64,000 nt of DNA from Mycobacterium asiaticum (lineage in GTDB: Bacteria > Actinomycetota > Actinomycetes > Mycobacteriales > Mycobacteriaceae). Position numbers and translations under genes: made by a program. The DNA is taken from contig NZ_LZMH01000083.1 in the NCBI RefSeq assembly GCF_001673635.1, positions 144,415 to 208,414 on the forward strand, read 5' to 3'. The notes beneath the pieces were generated by a model. That model saw only the letters and a list, made by a program, of their open reading frames with translations, was not told the DNA's origin and searched no databases. Below are positions 9,088 through 18,008 of this stretch, one piece after another. How positions within the stretch are numbered: position 1 is the first letter of the stretch; every line of letters begins with the position of its first letter.

Positions 9088-10626
9088 CTAACCCACTCCC
9101 GCCAGGAACTCCTCGGCCACCGACACGACCTTCTCGCGGTCACGCGGCACCAGGCCGATACGGGTGCGACGATCGAGGATGTCACCGACGTCGAGCGCGC
9201 CCTCGTGCGTCACGGCGTATTCGAATTCGGCCCGGGTGACGTCGATACCGTCGGCGACGAAGTCGGTGGGTCGCTCACACTTTGCGGAGGCGACGACCGT
9301 CGCCGACTCGGCGCCGTAGCGCGCCAGCAGCGAGTCGGGTATCCCCCGCCCCGGTCCCGCCGCCGGCCCCGGGTTCGCGGGAGCGCCGACCACCGGGAGG
9401 TTACGGGTCCGGCATGGGGCGGCGCGCAACTGTCGCAGGCTGATGGCGCGGTTCAGCACATCCTCTGCCATGTACCTGTATTCGGTGAGCTTGCCACCGA
9501 CCACGCTGATGACGCCGGTCGGCGACTCGAAGACGGCGTGGTCGCGCGAGACGTCGGCGGTGCGGCCCGTGCCGGTGTCGATCAGCGGCCGCAGCCCGGC
9601 GTAGGAGCCGATGACGTCGGAGGTCGAGACGGCCGTGCCCAGCGCCGTGTTCACCGTGTCCAGCAGGAAGGAAACTTCAGCCGAAGACGGTTCGGGCACG
9701 TCGGGAATAGCACCCGGCGCGTCCTCGTCGGTCAGCCCGAGATAGATCCGGCCCAGCTGCTCGGGCATCGCGAACACGAACCTGTTGAGCTCTCCAGGGA
9801 TCGGAATCGTCAGCGCCGCAGTCGGATTGCCGAACGCACCCGCGTCGAACACCAAATGCGTTCCCCGACTTGGCCGTAACTTCAGCGCCGGGTCGATATC
9901 CCCGGCCCACACCCCCGCGGCGTTGATCACCGCACCGGCCGACACATCGAACGACTCGCCGCTGCGCTGGTCGGTCAACCGCACCGAGGTGGCGGTCGCC
10001 TCGGACGCGGCGACGTAAGTAATGATCCGCGCGCCATGCTGCGCCGCGGTGCGCGCGACGGCCGTCACCAGCCGGGCATCGTCGATCAGCTGCCCGTCGT
10101 AGTTGAGCAGTCCCCCGGCCAGGCCTTCCCGCTGCACCGTGGGCGCCATCTCGACCACGCGGCTTGCCGAGATGCGCCGCGACCGGGGCAATGTCGACGA
10201 CGAGGTACCCGCCAGCACCCGCAGCGCGTCACCCGCCAGAAAGCCGACCCGCACCAGCGCACGGCTCGCATGGTTCATCGACGGCAACAGCGGAACCAGT
10301 TGCGGCATCGCATGAACCAGGTGCGGCGCGTTGCGGGACATCAGTATTCCGCGCTCCACGGCGCTGCGCCGGGCGATGCCGATGTTGCCGGTGGCCAGGT
10401 AGCGCAGCCCGCCGTGCACAAGTTTGGAACTCCACCGGCTGGTGCCGAACGCCAGGTCGCGCTTCTCCACCAGGGCGGTCCGTAGTCCGCGGGACGCTGC
10501 GTCCAATGCAATCCCGACACCGGTGATGCCGCCGCCGATCACGACGACGTCGAGCGCTTCGCCGTCGGCCAGCGCTTCGAGCTCGGAGGTGCGGCGGGCA
10601 GCGTTCAAGGCCGTGGAGTGATCCAT
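9088..10626 (-). CDS. glpD1: glycerol-3-phosphate dehydrogenase GlpD1
   Basis: FAD-dependent oxidation of sn-glycerol 3-phosphate to dihydroxyacetone phosphate at the membrane face, feeding electrons to the quinone pool. The 512 residues open with the Rossmann motif VVVIGGGITGVGIALDAA, followed by GLRTALVEKRDLAFGTSRWSSKLVHGGLRYL, a diagnostic GlpD/GlpA segment. A C-terminal DAO_C-like region is present. Its ATG overlaps the TGA of the TetR gene by one base (TGATG), so the two are coupled and the TetR probably controls it. Synteny matches Rv2249c. Confidence 0.94.
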   Translation of the reverse strand: MDHSTALNAARRTSELEALADGEALDVVVIGGGITGVGIALDAASRGLRTALVEKRDLAFGTSRWSSKLVHGGLRYLATGNIGIARRSAVERGILMSRNAPHLVHAMPQLVPLLPSMNHASRALVRVGFLAGDALRVLAGTSSSTLPRSRRISASRVVEMAPTVQREGLAGGLLNYDGQLIDDARLVTAVARTAAQHGARIITYVAASEATATSVRLTDQRSGESFDVSAGAVINAAGVWAGDIDPALKLRPSRGTHLVFDAGAFGNPTAALTIPIPGELNRFVFAMPEQLGRIYLGLTDEDAPGAIPDVPEPSSAEVSFLLDTVNTALGTAVSTSDVIGSYAGLRPLIDTGTGRTADVSRDHAVFESPTGVISVVGGKLTEYRYMAEDVLNRAISLRQLRAAPCRTRNLPVVGAPANPGPAAGPGRGIPDSLLARYGAESATVVASAKCERPTDFVADGIDVTRAEFEYAVTHEGALDVGDILDRRTRIGLVPRDREKVVSVAEEFLAGVG

Positions 10627-11198
10627 CAGGACAGGTATCCGTTCAGTGAGTGGGTGAGTTCGGCGGCGAGTGCTTCGTCGTCGAGGATCGGTTTGACGAT
10701 GTCGGCGGATTGGATCGTCGACTGGGCGATCAGCAACACCATGGTGGCGAGCCGGCGCGGGTCGCCGGGCCGCACGCTGCCCGACCGCTGCGCGACTTCC
10801 AGCCGCGCCGCCATGCCTTCAATCAGGAACAACTGGCTGGCGCCAAGCCGTTCGGTGATGTAGACGCGCGCCAGCTCCGAGTGCATCACCGACATGATCA
10901 GATCGTCGCGGCGCAACCGGTTGGCCACCGCGACCACCTGGTTCACCAGCCCCTCGCGGTCGTCGCCGTCGAAGGGCACCTCACGCATCACCGCAGTGAT
11001 GTGGTTGGTCAGCAAGGTCGACATGATCGACTGCGTGTCCGGCCAGCGGCGGTACACGGTCGGGCGGCTCACGCCGGCGCGCCGGGCGATCTCGGCGAGT
11101 GTCACCCGGTCGGCGCCGAAATTCACCACGCAGCTCGCAGCCGCGGCAAGTATGCGATCCCCGGTGTCCAAATTAGGATCGTTACTCATTGACACCAT
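10626..11198 (-). CDS. TetR-family regulator upstream of glpD1
   Basis: 190-residue TetR repressor; the N-terminal HTH is VTLAEIARRAGVSRPTVYRRWPD (residues ~33-55). It is coupled to glpD1 (one-base overlap) and divergent from the flavoprotein gene at 11216 with only a 17-bp gap, so one operator could govern both directions. Two ATGs are possible, 11198 and 11189; the second trims three residues. Corresponds in position to Rv2250c. A ligand such as glycerol phosphate or a lipid intermediate is inference. Confidence 0.88.
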   Translation of the reverse strand: MVSMSNDPNLDTGDRILAAAASCVVNFGADRVTLAEIARRAGVSRPTVYRRWPDTQSIMSTLLTNHITAVMREVPFDGDDREGLVNQVVAVANRLRRDDLIMSVMHSELARVYITERLGASQLFLIEGMAARLEVAQRSGSVRPGDPRRLATMVLLIAQSTIQSADIVKPILDDEALAAELTHSLNGYLS

Positions 11199-11215
11199 GT
11201 GTAATACTGTAACGC
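11199..11215 (+). promoter_or_regulatory. short divergent promoter, likely leaderless start for 11216
   Basis: The 17 bp between the divergent starts contain TACTGT (11205-11210), a TANNNT -10 box ending 5 nt before the ATG at 11216. No Shine-Dalgarno precedes that ATG. Transcription would then begin at or next to the ATG, giving a leaderless mRNA, a common form in mycobacteria. Confidence 0.45.
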
Positions 11216-12826
11216 ATGACGCACCTCGAGGAACACCTTCCGCCGATGAAATGGAACGCGTGGGGAGATCCCGCCGCCGCCAAGCCGCTCTCCGAGGGGA
11301 TCCGGTCCCTGCTCAAGCAGGTTGTGGGCCTTGATGATTCGGAGCAAACCGAGCTGGAAGCCGACCAGGTGACGCTGCGCCCGACGGCTCTGTCGCAGGA
11401 GGACCAGGACGGGCTGGCCAAGATCGTCGGCCCTGAGTTCTTCCGCATCGCGGATCGCGACCGGTTGTTGCGCGCCGGCGGCAAGTCCACTCCGGACCTG
11501 CTGCGACGCAAAGACCGGGGCATCCAGGATGCTCCCGACGCGGTGCTGCTGCCGGGCGACGACGAGGCCGTCGCCGCCATCCTGGGTTACTGCTCCGATC
11601 GCGGCATCGCCGTCGTCCCATTCGGCGGTGGCACCAACGTCACCGGCGGACTGGATCCGACCCGCGGTCAGTTCGGCGCCGTGATTTCGCTGGATCTGCG
11701 GCGCTTCAACCAACTGCATTCCCTCGACGAGGTGTCCGGCATCGCTGAACTCGGCGGGGGCGTCACCGGCCCGGAGGCCGAACGGCTGCTCGGCGAGCGC
11801 GGCTTCTCGCTCGGGCATTTCCCGCAGAGCTTCGAGTACGCAACGATCGGTGGCTTCGCGGCGACGCGGTCCTCGGGTCAGGATTCGGCCGGTTACGGCC
11901 GCTTCAACGACATGATCCTGGGTCTGCGGCTGGTCACCCCCGTCGGCGTCTGGGACCTCGGACGAGTGGCCGCCTCAGCCGCCGGACCCGACTTGCGCCA
12001 GTTGGCGATCGGGTCCGAAGGCACGCTCGGTGTCATCACCAAGGTGCGACTGCGAGTACATCGCGTGCCGGAAACGACCCGCTACGAGGCGTGGTCGTTC
12101 CCCGACTTCGCCACCGGCGTCGCAGCACTGCGCGCCGTCACCCAAACCGGCACCGGACCGACCGTCGTCCGGCTCTCCGATGAAGCCGAAACCGGTGTCA
12201 ACCTGGCGACCCACGAAACGATCGGCGAGAACCAAAACAACGGTGGATGTTTGGGCCTGACGGTGTTCGAGGGTAGCGCGGAGCACACCGAGAGCCGGCA
12301 CGCCGAGACCCGCGCGCTGCTGCAGGCCCACGGCGGCACATCGCTGGGTGAAGAGCCGGCCAAGACCTGGGAGCACGGCAGGTTCAGCGCACCGTATCTG
12401 CGTGATTCCCTGCTGGCCGCCGGCGCCCTGTGCGAGACGTTGGAGACCGCCACCGACTGGTCCAACATTCCCGCGCTCAAGGCCGCGGTGACCGAGGCGC
12501 TGACGTCCTCGCTAGCCGAATCCGGCACTCCGGCACTGGTGATGTGCCATGTCTCGCACGTTTACCCGACCGGCGCATCGTTGTACTTCACCGTGGTGGC
12601 GGGCCAGCGCGGCAACCCACTCAAGCAGTGGTGGGCCGCCAAGCGAGCCGCCTGCGACGCGATCATGGCCACCGGCGGCACCATCACCCACCATCATGCG
12701 GTGGGCGCCGACCACCGCGCGTGGATGCGCGACGAGGTCGGCGATCTGGGCGTGCAGGTGTTACGCGCGGTCAAGGCGACCCTGGACCCGGCCGGAATCC
12801 TCAACCCCGGAAAGCTGATTCCGTGA
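11216..12826 (+). CDS. FAD-binding oxidoreductase, alkyldihydroxyacetonephosphate synthase-like
   Basis: 536-residue VAO/PCMH-type flavoprotein. The FAD pyrophosphate loop is VVPFGGGTNVTGGL; further family signatures are ATRSSGQDSAGYGRFNDM and, near the C-terminus, THHHAVGADHRAW, the His-rich motif of alkyl-DHAP synthase, which swaps an acyl for an alkyl chain to start ether lipids. Ends CLDPAGILNPGK-like as in the GlcD group. It overlaps the diacylglycerol kinase gene by 4 bases and is divergent from the glpD1 regulator, so it sits among glycerol-phosphate/lipid genes. Corresponds to Rv2251. Ether-lipid synthesis in mycobacteria is not well established, so substrate is uncertain. Confidence 0.85.
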   Translation: MTHLEEHLPPMKWNAWGDPAAAKPLSEGIRSLLKQVVGLDDSEQTELEADQVTLRPTALSQEDQDGLAKIVGPEFFRIADRDRLLRAGGKSTPDLLRRKDRGIQDAPDAVLLPGDDEAVAAILGYCSDRGIAVVPFGGGTNVTGGLDPTRGQFGAVISLDLRRFNQLHSLDEVSGIAELGGGVTGPEAERLLGERGFSLGHFPQSFEYATIGGFAATRSSGQDSAGYGRFNDMILGLRLVTPVGVWDLGRVAASAAGPDLRQLAIGSEGTLGVITKVRLRVHRVPETTRYEAWSFPDFATGVAALRAVTQTGTGPTVVRLSDEAETGVNLATHETIGENQNNGGCLGLTVFEGSAEHTESRHAETRALLQAHGGTSLGEEPAKTWEHGRFSAPYLRDSLLAAGALCETLETATDWSNIPALKAAVTEALTSSLAESGTPALVMCHVSHVYPTGASLYFTVVAGQRGNPLKQWWAAKRAACDAIMATGGTITHHHAVGADHRAWMRDEVGDLGVQVLRAVKATLDPAGILNPGKLIP

Positions 12827-13767
12827 CCGCAGAGGACTCGGTCACCGGCCGGTTGACCCGGCGCGAGATCGCCAAGGTGACCGCGCTGACCAATCCGCTG
12901 TCGGGCCACGGCGCCGCGGTCAACGCATCGCACCTGGCGATCGCCCGGCTCAAGCATCGCGGTATCGAGGTCGTCGAGATCGTCGGCGAAGACGCGGACG
13001 ACGCCCGTTATCTGCTGGCCGCCGCGGTCGAGAAAGGCACCGACGCCGTGGTGGTCACCGGCGGCGACGGCGTCATTTCCAACGCGCTGCAGGTGTTGGC
13101 CGGCACCGATGTCCCGTTGGGCATCATTCCGGCGGGCACCGGCAACGACCACGCCCGCGAATTCGGCATTCCCACAAAGGATTCCGAGGCCGCCGCCGAC
13201 GTCGTGGTGGACGGGTGGTCGGAAACCATTGACCTGGGCCGCATTCGCGATCGAAAGGGCACCAACAAGTGGTTCGGCACGGTGGCAGCCACCGGGTTCG
13301 ACTCTCTGGTGACCGACCGGGCCAACCGGATGACCTGGCCGCACGGGCGGCTGCGCTACTACCTCGCAATGTTCGCCGAACTGTCACAGCTGCGCCTGCT
13401 GCCGTTCCGGCTGGTGCTGGACGGAAAGCAGGAGATCGAGGCTGATCTCACCATGACCGCCTTCGGCAACATGCGAAGCTACGGCGGCGGAATGCTGATC
13501 TGCCCCAACGCCGATCGGACCGACGGCCTGCTCGATCTGACCATGGTCAAATCGGAGTCACGGACCAAGCTGATCCGCTTCTTCCCCACCGCCATCAAGG
13601 GCACCCATGTCGGACTCGACGAGGTAACCACCGCCCGGGCGAAAACCGTCGACGTGGAGTGCCCAGGGATCAACGTCTATGCCGACGGCGACTTCGCGTG
13701 TCCGCTGCCGGCCGAGATCTCGGCGGTGCCGGCGGCACTGCGGGTGTTGCGGCCCAACCGGGTGTAA
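12823..13767 (+). CDS. dagK: diacylglycerol/lipid kinase (DagK)
   Basis: ATP-dependent lipid kinase of the DAGK_cat family; the M. tuberculosis homologue Rv2252 is linked to phosphatidylinositol mannoside synthesis. The 314-residue protein has LTNPLSGHG, the nucleotide loop VVTGGDGVISNALQVLAGTD and PLGIIPAGTGNDHAREFG, all diagnostic. I use the GTG at 12823 that overlaps the TGA of the flavoprotein gene (GTGA), rather than an earlier open frame inside that gene, because homology begins right after it. Translational coupling is likely. Confidence 0.93.
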   Translation: MTAEDSVTGRLTRREIAKVTALTNPLSGHGAAVNASHLAIARLKHRGIEVVEIVGEDADDARYLLAAAVEKGTDAVVVTGGDGVISNALQVLAGTDVPLGIIPAGTGNDHAREFGIPTKDSEAAADVVVDGWSETIDLGRIRDRKGTNKWFGTVAATGFDSLVTDRANRMTWPHGRLRYYLAMFAELSQLRLLPFRLVLDGKQEIEADLTMTAFGNMRSYGGGMLICPNADRTDGLLDLTMVKSESRTKLIRFFPTAIKGTHVGLDEVTTARAKTVDVECPGINVYADGDFACPLPAEISAVPAALRVLRPNRV

Positions 13768-13798
13768 CGGCCGGGTCGCCGAGTGCGACATCTTCAGC

Positions 13799-14305
13799 AT
13801 GTTGGGCAAGTGCGCACTGGTTGCATCGGCAACATTGATCGCGCCGCTGTGTTCAACTCCCGCGGCTTACGCGAGCGAAGTCGCATCCTGGAACGGCGAA
13901 TACATCATGGTGCTCGGCGCCAATGCGAAGTCCGGCACCAGCATCGCGGCCGGCCAGAATGAGTTTGCCCATCGGACCAGTGTTTCCATCACTTCTAGTT
14001 GCACCGCGGGCGTATGCACCGCGACCGTCACCAATCCGCCGCCGCCCAAGAACGATTCAATGCCCAAGACCATCGAATTCACCTGGAACGGTGCGCAGTG
14101 GGTCCGGGAGATGACCTGGAATTGGGACTGTCTGCTGCCCGACGGAACCGTCGAATACGATCCGGCGAAGTCGATTACCGTCTACACGCCGGGGCAGTAC
14201 GGCATTCTCACCGGTGTCTTCCATACCGATATCGCCAGCGGCACCTGCCAGGGCAACGTTGACATGCCGGTGTCGGCGAAACCCGTGTCAGGACCGGTTA
14301 CCTAG
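13799..14305 (+). CDS. secreted protein of unknown function (Rv2253-like)
   Basis: 168-residue protein with a clear Sec signal (LGKCALVASATLIAPLCSTPAAYA, cleavage near AYA|SEV). The mature part has four Cys residues that could form two disulfides (SCTAGVC, NWDCLLP, GTCQGN) and a WNGEYIMV start, a beta-rich pattern seen in several small mycobacterial exported proteins. The ATG at 13799 is preceded by only 31 bp after dagK, so it may be cotranscribed. No enzymatic motif seen. Confidence 0.85.
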   Translation: MLGKCALVASATLIAPLCSTPAAYASEVASWNGEYIMVLGANAKSGTSIAAGQNEFAHRTSVSITSSCTAGVCTATVTNPPPPKNDSMPKTIEFTWNGAQWVREMTWNWDCLLPDGTVEYDPAKSITVYTPGQYGILTGVFHTDIASGTCQGNVDMPVSAKPVSGPVT

Positions 14306-14458
14306 TCAATCACCGCCCCGCGCCGTTACGGCCGTGGGCGGAAAATATGCGATTGACATACCTCGCCGAGGATTTGCTGGCAATTCCCCGGAACCGTGCA
14401 ATTATGGGCCTGGTCACATCTTCCGCCGGTCAACATACTTTCAGGTGAGAGGTCCACG

Positions 14459-16429
14459 ATGTTGCAACTAATCGCCGCACCCGACCTGATTTCGGCAGCC
14501 GCGGCAAATGCGGCCGGTATCGGCTCCTCGATCGGGGTGGCAAACCTGGCGGCGCTGGCTCCGACCAGCACAGTGATGGCCGCCGCCGCGGACGAAGTAT
14601 CAGAGGCGATCGCATCGCTGTTTTCCGGCCACGCCCTGGACTACCAGACGTTCAGTGCGCGGGTGGAGGCGTCGTATCTGCAGTTTGTACGAGCATTGAG
14701 CGCCGCCAGCGGTGCCTACGCCGCCGCCGAAGCGGCCAGCGCCGGCCCGCTGCAACCCGTTCTCGACGTCATCAACGCGCCGACGAACTTCCTGTTGGGC
14801 CGGCCATTGATCGGCGACGGGACCAACGGCGTGGCCGGCACGGGGCAGGCCGGTGGGGACGGCGGGATCCTGTGGGGCAACGGCGGCACGGGTGGATCGG
14901 GTGGGGCCGGGCAAGCAGGTGGCCGCGGTGGCAATGCCGGTTTGATCGGTAATGGCGGCACGGGCGGCACCGGCGGTCTGCGCGGCGGCGTGGGCGGCGC
15001 CGGCGGCACCGGCGGGTGGTTGCTGGGCAACGGCGGAGCCGGCGGCACCGGAGGCTTCGGCGGCCACGTGTTCCCCTCAGGAATCGTCCCTGAGGGAGCC
15101 GGTGGAATCGGCGGACGAGCGTTGTCGTTATTCGGCAGCCCGGGCGCGAGCGGCAACGCCGGCACCTTCCTTCCGGTGACATTCACAGATAACGAGCAGG
15201 CCGCCATCGCGTGGGCCTTGGCAACCCCTGACGCGAATTTCCTGCTGATCGGAACGGACGGAACAAATCTCGCCCGAGTCCTAGCCGATCCCGCCAACTT
15301 GCACTTCCGCGCGCTGATGGAACAGAGCGTCACGTCCGCATCGACGATCGTCGGGCACACCACCATCTCCAACCCGTCGTGGACGACCATTCAGACCGGC
15401 GTGTGGGGCGAGACGACCGGGGTGACCAACAACATTTTCACCCCCTGGACGTACGACGACTGGCCGACCGTGTACAACCACCTCGAGAACGCCTACGGCG
15501 ACGCCGTCAACACGACGGTCATCGCGGACTGGAAGGTCATCACCGACATCGCTGCAGCCGGCTCGAACCCGGCCGACCACTGGGAATTCGTCCCGCAGGT
15601 CCCGGGCGATGCAAGCTGGGAACTGACGTCAAATCTGGTAGCTGAAAAGGCAATAACCGCGATTGGTGACGCCGATCCACTTGCGAGCAACCTAATCTTC
15701 GCGTACTTCACCGGTCCCGACGTCAACGCGCACGCCTTCGGTGGTGATTCGCCGCAGTACGCAGCCGCGCTGCGGAACATGGACGCCAATCTCGGTTACC
15801 ACACCATTGGCGGTGGCGGATTGTTAGGCGCGGTAGCTCAATGGGAAGCCACCAACGGCGAGCAATTCTCCGTGCTCGTCGTCACCGACCATGGCGAACT
15901 AGGACCGCCCCAATTAGGCGGCATCACGCATGGCTTCCAATCCCCCATCGAGACAGCATCATTCGTGATCTTCGATCAGGCCTATAACGATATGTACGAC
16001 GGGTACATCAATAACTCATGGCAGATCGTCAGTTCGACACCGACAATTCTCGATCAGTTCAACCTGCCGCAGCTGCCCTATATGCAAGGCGCGCCCCTGA
16101 CGAGCCCTGTCTTCGCCGGCACTTATGTGAATCCCGACCCCAACCTGTTCAGTGTGGTCACGGCCGATTTCGCCGCGCAGGGCTATCCCGACATCGCGAC
16201 CAACGTGAACCTGACAGCGCGCACGCTCGTCTCGTCGATTCCCTACCTGGCATATGAGCCGATAGCGGGCATCATTCATTCAGTGCCGGAATTCCTGCAG
16301 GTACCGGTCTCCTGGATCGGCGCCGGCGTGTACCAAGCCCTCAACATCCCGGCGCAGATGTTTGTCCGGTTCACCGGCGTGACCGGCAACGAAATCATCC
16401 CGCCGATACTGAACCCATTCCTCACCTAA
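14459..16429 (+). CDS. PE_PGRS protein with C-terminal alkaline-phosphatase/phosphodiesterase domain
   Basis: 656-residue fusion. Residues 1-95 are a PE domain (LIAAPDLISAAAANAAGIGS; AADEVSEAIASLFS), then the LLGRPLIGDG linker, then Gly-rich GGTGG/GGAGG repeats to ~230. Residues ~236-656 look like a type I phosphodiesterase/nucleotide pyrophosphatase: D267 in IGTDGTN, a likely nucleophile S304 in TTISNPSW, D421 and H425 in FTGPDVNAHAFG, D477-H478 in VTDHGE and H491 in ITHGF supply a plausible complete two-metal site. PE domains direct type VII (ESX-5) export, so a surface or secreted hydrolase is inferred. ATG 14459 gives the canonical PE N-terminus after GTGAGAGG. Confidence 0.88.
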   Translation: MLQLIAAPDLISAAAANAAGIGSSIGVANLAALAPTSTVMAAAADEVSEAIASLFSGHALDYQTFSARVEASYLQFVRALSAASGAYAAAEAASAGPLQPVLDVINAPTNFLLGRPLIGDGTNGVAGTGQAGGDGGILWGNGGTGGSGGAGQAGGRGGNAGLIGNGGTGGTGGLRGGVGGAGGTGGWLLGNGGAGGTGGFGGHVFPSGIVPEGAGGIGGRALSLFGSPGASGNAGTFLPVTFTDNEQAAIAWALATPDANFLLIGTDGTNLARVLADPANLHFRALMEQSVTSASTIVGHTTISNPSWTTIQTGVWGETTGVTNNIFTPWTYDDWPTVYNHLENAYGDAVNTTVIADWKVITDIAAAGSNPADHWEFVPQVPGDASWELTSNLVAEKAITAIGDADPLASNLIFAYFTGPDVNAHAFGGDSPQYAAALRNMDANLGYHTIGGGGLLGAVAQWEATNGEQFSVLVVTDHGELGPPQLGGITHGFQSPIETASFVIFDQAYNDMYDGYINNSWQIVSSTPTILDQFNLPQLPYMQGAPLTSPVFAGTYVNPDPNLFSVVTADFAAQGYPDIATNVNLTARTLVSSIPYLAYEPIAGIIHSVPEFLQVPVSWIGAGVYQALNIPAQMFVRFTGVTGNEIIPPILNPFLT

Positions 16430-16435
16430 TTAGGC

Positions 16436-16493
16436 CGAGCAGACGCAAAAGCCCCCGACACGCCGTGCGTGCGGGGGCTTTTGCGTCTGCTCG
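16436..16493. repeat. GAGCAGACGC palindrome, copy 3
   Basis: 22-bp perfect arms (16436-16457, 16472-16493) around a 14-nt centre, beginning CGAGCAGACGCAAAAGCCCC. It fills the gap between the convergent PE_PGRS gene and the DUF3145 gene. Confidence 0.9.
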
Positions 16494-16500
16494 CGCAGAG

Positions 16501-17013
16501 CTAGCCGACGCCCCGGCTCAGCCAGGTCACTTCGCCGGCGTCGCCGCCGTCGCGGTACACCTCGAGCGCCTCGTCCCACGCCGTCCCCAGCACGGAATCC
16601 AGTTCGGCGGCAAGGGTATCGGCGCCCTGGGCCATCAGTCGGCGCAACCGCATCTCGCCGACCATGATGTCGCCGTTGGCGCTCATCGCCCCGCTCCACA
16701 GACCCAGCTGCGGCGTATGACTGAACCGCTGGCCGTCGACGCCGGGGCTGGGATCCTCGGTGACTTCAAACCGCAAGACCGACCATGAGCGCAACGCGTT
16801 CGCCAACCGGGCACCCGTCCCGACGGGACCCACCCAGTTGGTGACCGCGCGCAACTGCCCGGGCATGGCCGGCTGCGGGGTCCACACCAAGTTCGCCTTG
16901 GCTTGCAAGGTCGACGACAACGCCCACTCGACATGCGGGCATACCGCCGCTGGGGAGGCGTGGACGTACACCACACCGCCGGTCACGTCGGCGAATTGAT
17001 TCGACGCACGCAT
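16501..17013 (-). CDS. DUF3145 family protein (Rv2256c-like)
   Basis: 170-residue actinobacterial protein of unknown function. The N-terminus (FADVTGGVVYVHASPAAVCPHVEWALSS) and the segments WSVLRFEVTEDPSPGVDGQRF and WDEALEVYRDGGDAGEVTWLSRGVG are typical of DUF3145. I prefer the ATG at 17013 because AAGGAG lies just upstream; an earlier in-frame ATG (17052) would add 13 residues. No membrane segment. Confidence 0.9.
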   Translation of the reverse strand: MRASNQFADVTGGVVYVHASPAAVCPHVEWALSSTLQAKANLVWTPQPAMPGQLRAVTNWVGPVGTGARLANALRSWSVLRFEVTEDPSPGVDGQRFSHTPQLGLWSGAMSANGDIMVGEMRLRRLMAQGADTLAAELDSVLGTAWDEALEVYRDGGDAGEVTWLSRGVG

Positions 17014-17192
17014 CTGTTGCTCCTTCGGTTCCACGAGGGACGTCTTCCCCAACGACCTGGTGAACCCGACGAGCGAGATACCTGCTGATATTTATGTGTC
17101 CTGCGTGTCTATTGTGCCCTGTGATACCGGTGTTGCGCTAGTGTGTGTTTTTCCCGATCACTGCGCCGGTCACTGCGCCGCTCGCCTAGCGG

Positions 17193-18008
17193 TCACTGCG
17201 CGCCGATCACCCGGTCCGATAGCGCAGGCCAGAGGTCCAGCGCCCACTCACCGAAATCGCGGTCGGTAAGCACCACGAGCGCCAGGTCCGCGTCCGGATC
17301 CACCCAGAGAAACCCGCCGGACTGGCCGAAGTGACCGTAGGTCCGCGCCGAGTTGTCGGCCCCGGTCCAATGCGGGGACTTCCCATCCCGCAGCTCGAAG
17401 CCCAGCCCCCAGTCGTTGGGCCGCTGCACACCGTAGCCGGGCAGCACGCCGTTCAAACCCGGGAACTGCACGGTCGTCGCGTCGTCGTGCATCTTCGTCG
17501 ACACCGTCGTCGGCCGGAGCAGATCGCCGGCGAACACAGCGAGGTCGGCAACCGTTGATGTCGCCCCGAACCCGGCCGCGGCGGCCCCGCCCTCGAGCCG
17601 CGTGTCGGTCATGCCGAGCGGCGCGCACACCGCTTCGGCCAGATAGGGACCGAACTCGATCCCCGACTCCCGCTCGATGGTTTCGGCGAGCACGGTGAAG
17701 CCGTAGTTCGAATACATCCGGCGGGTGCCGGGCCGGGCCAGGGTGTCGTTGGATGACATGGCCAGTCCCGACGCGTGGGCCAGCAAGTGGCGGATCGTGG
17801 ACCCGGCCGGCCCGGCCTCCGTGTCGAGGTCGACGACGCCTTCCTCGATCGCGATCTGGGCGGCACGGGCCACGATCGGTTTGGTCACCGACGCCAAAGC
17901 GAACACAAGGCCCGTGTCGCCGTGGGTGGCCCGCACGCCGTCCGGCCCGATGACGGCGGCAGCGACATTCGGCACCGGCCAGTCGGCAAGTCCACAGAGC
18001 GCACCCAT
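17193..18008 (-). CDS. beta-lactamase-family serine hydrolase (Rv2257c-like)
   Basis: 271-residue class C/esterase-type member of the penicillin-recognising family. The nucleophile motif SxxK is in LASVTKPI, the second motif is YSNYGF, and the third is a GHFGQSGGFLW replacement for KTG, the pattern of EstB-like esterases and D-peptidases. No signal peptide. ATG 18008 overlaps the TGA of the methyltransferase gene by one base, so the two form an operon. Downstream of its stop, the sequence GGTCACTGCGC recurs three times (17156-17205), a small local duplication. Confidence 0.9.
   Translation of the reverse strand: MGALCGLADWPVPNVAAAVIGPDGVRATHGDTGLVFALASVTKPIVARAAQIAIEEGVVDLDTEAGPAGSTIRHLLAHASGLAMSSNDTLARPGTRRMYSNYGFTVLAETIERESGIEFGPYLAEAVCAPLGMTDTRLEGGAAAAGFGATSTVADLAVFAGDLLRPTTVSTKMHDDATTVQFPGLNGVLPGYGVQRPNDWGLGFELRDGKSPHWTGADNSARTYGHFGQSGGFLWVDPDADLALVVLTDRDFGEWALDLWPALSDRVIGAQ

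Noticed and set aside
12430..12822. Upstream extension of the diacylglycerol kinase frame
   Set aside because: It overlaps the flavoprotein gene and kinase homology starts just after the coupled GTG at 12823.
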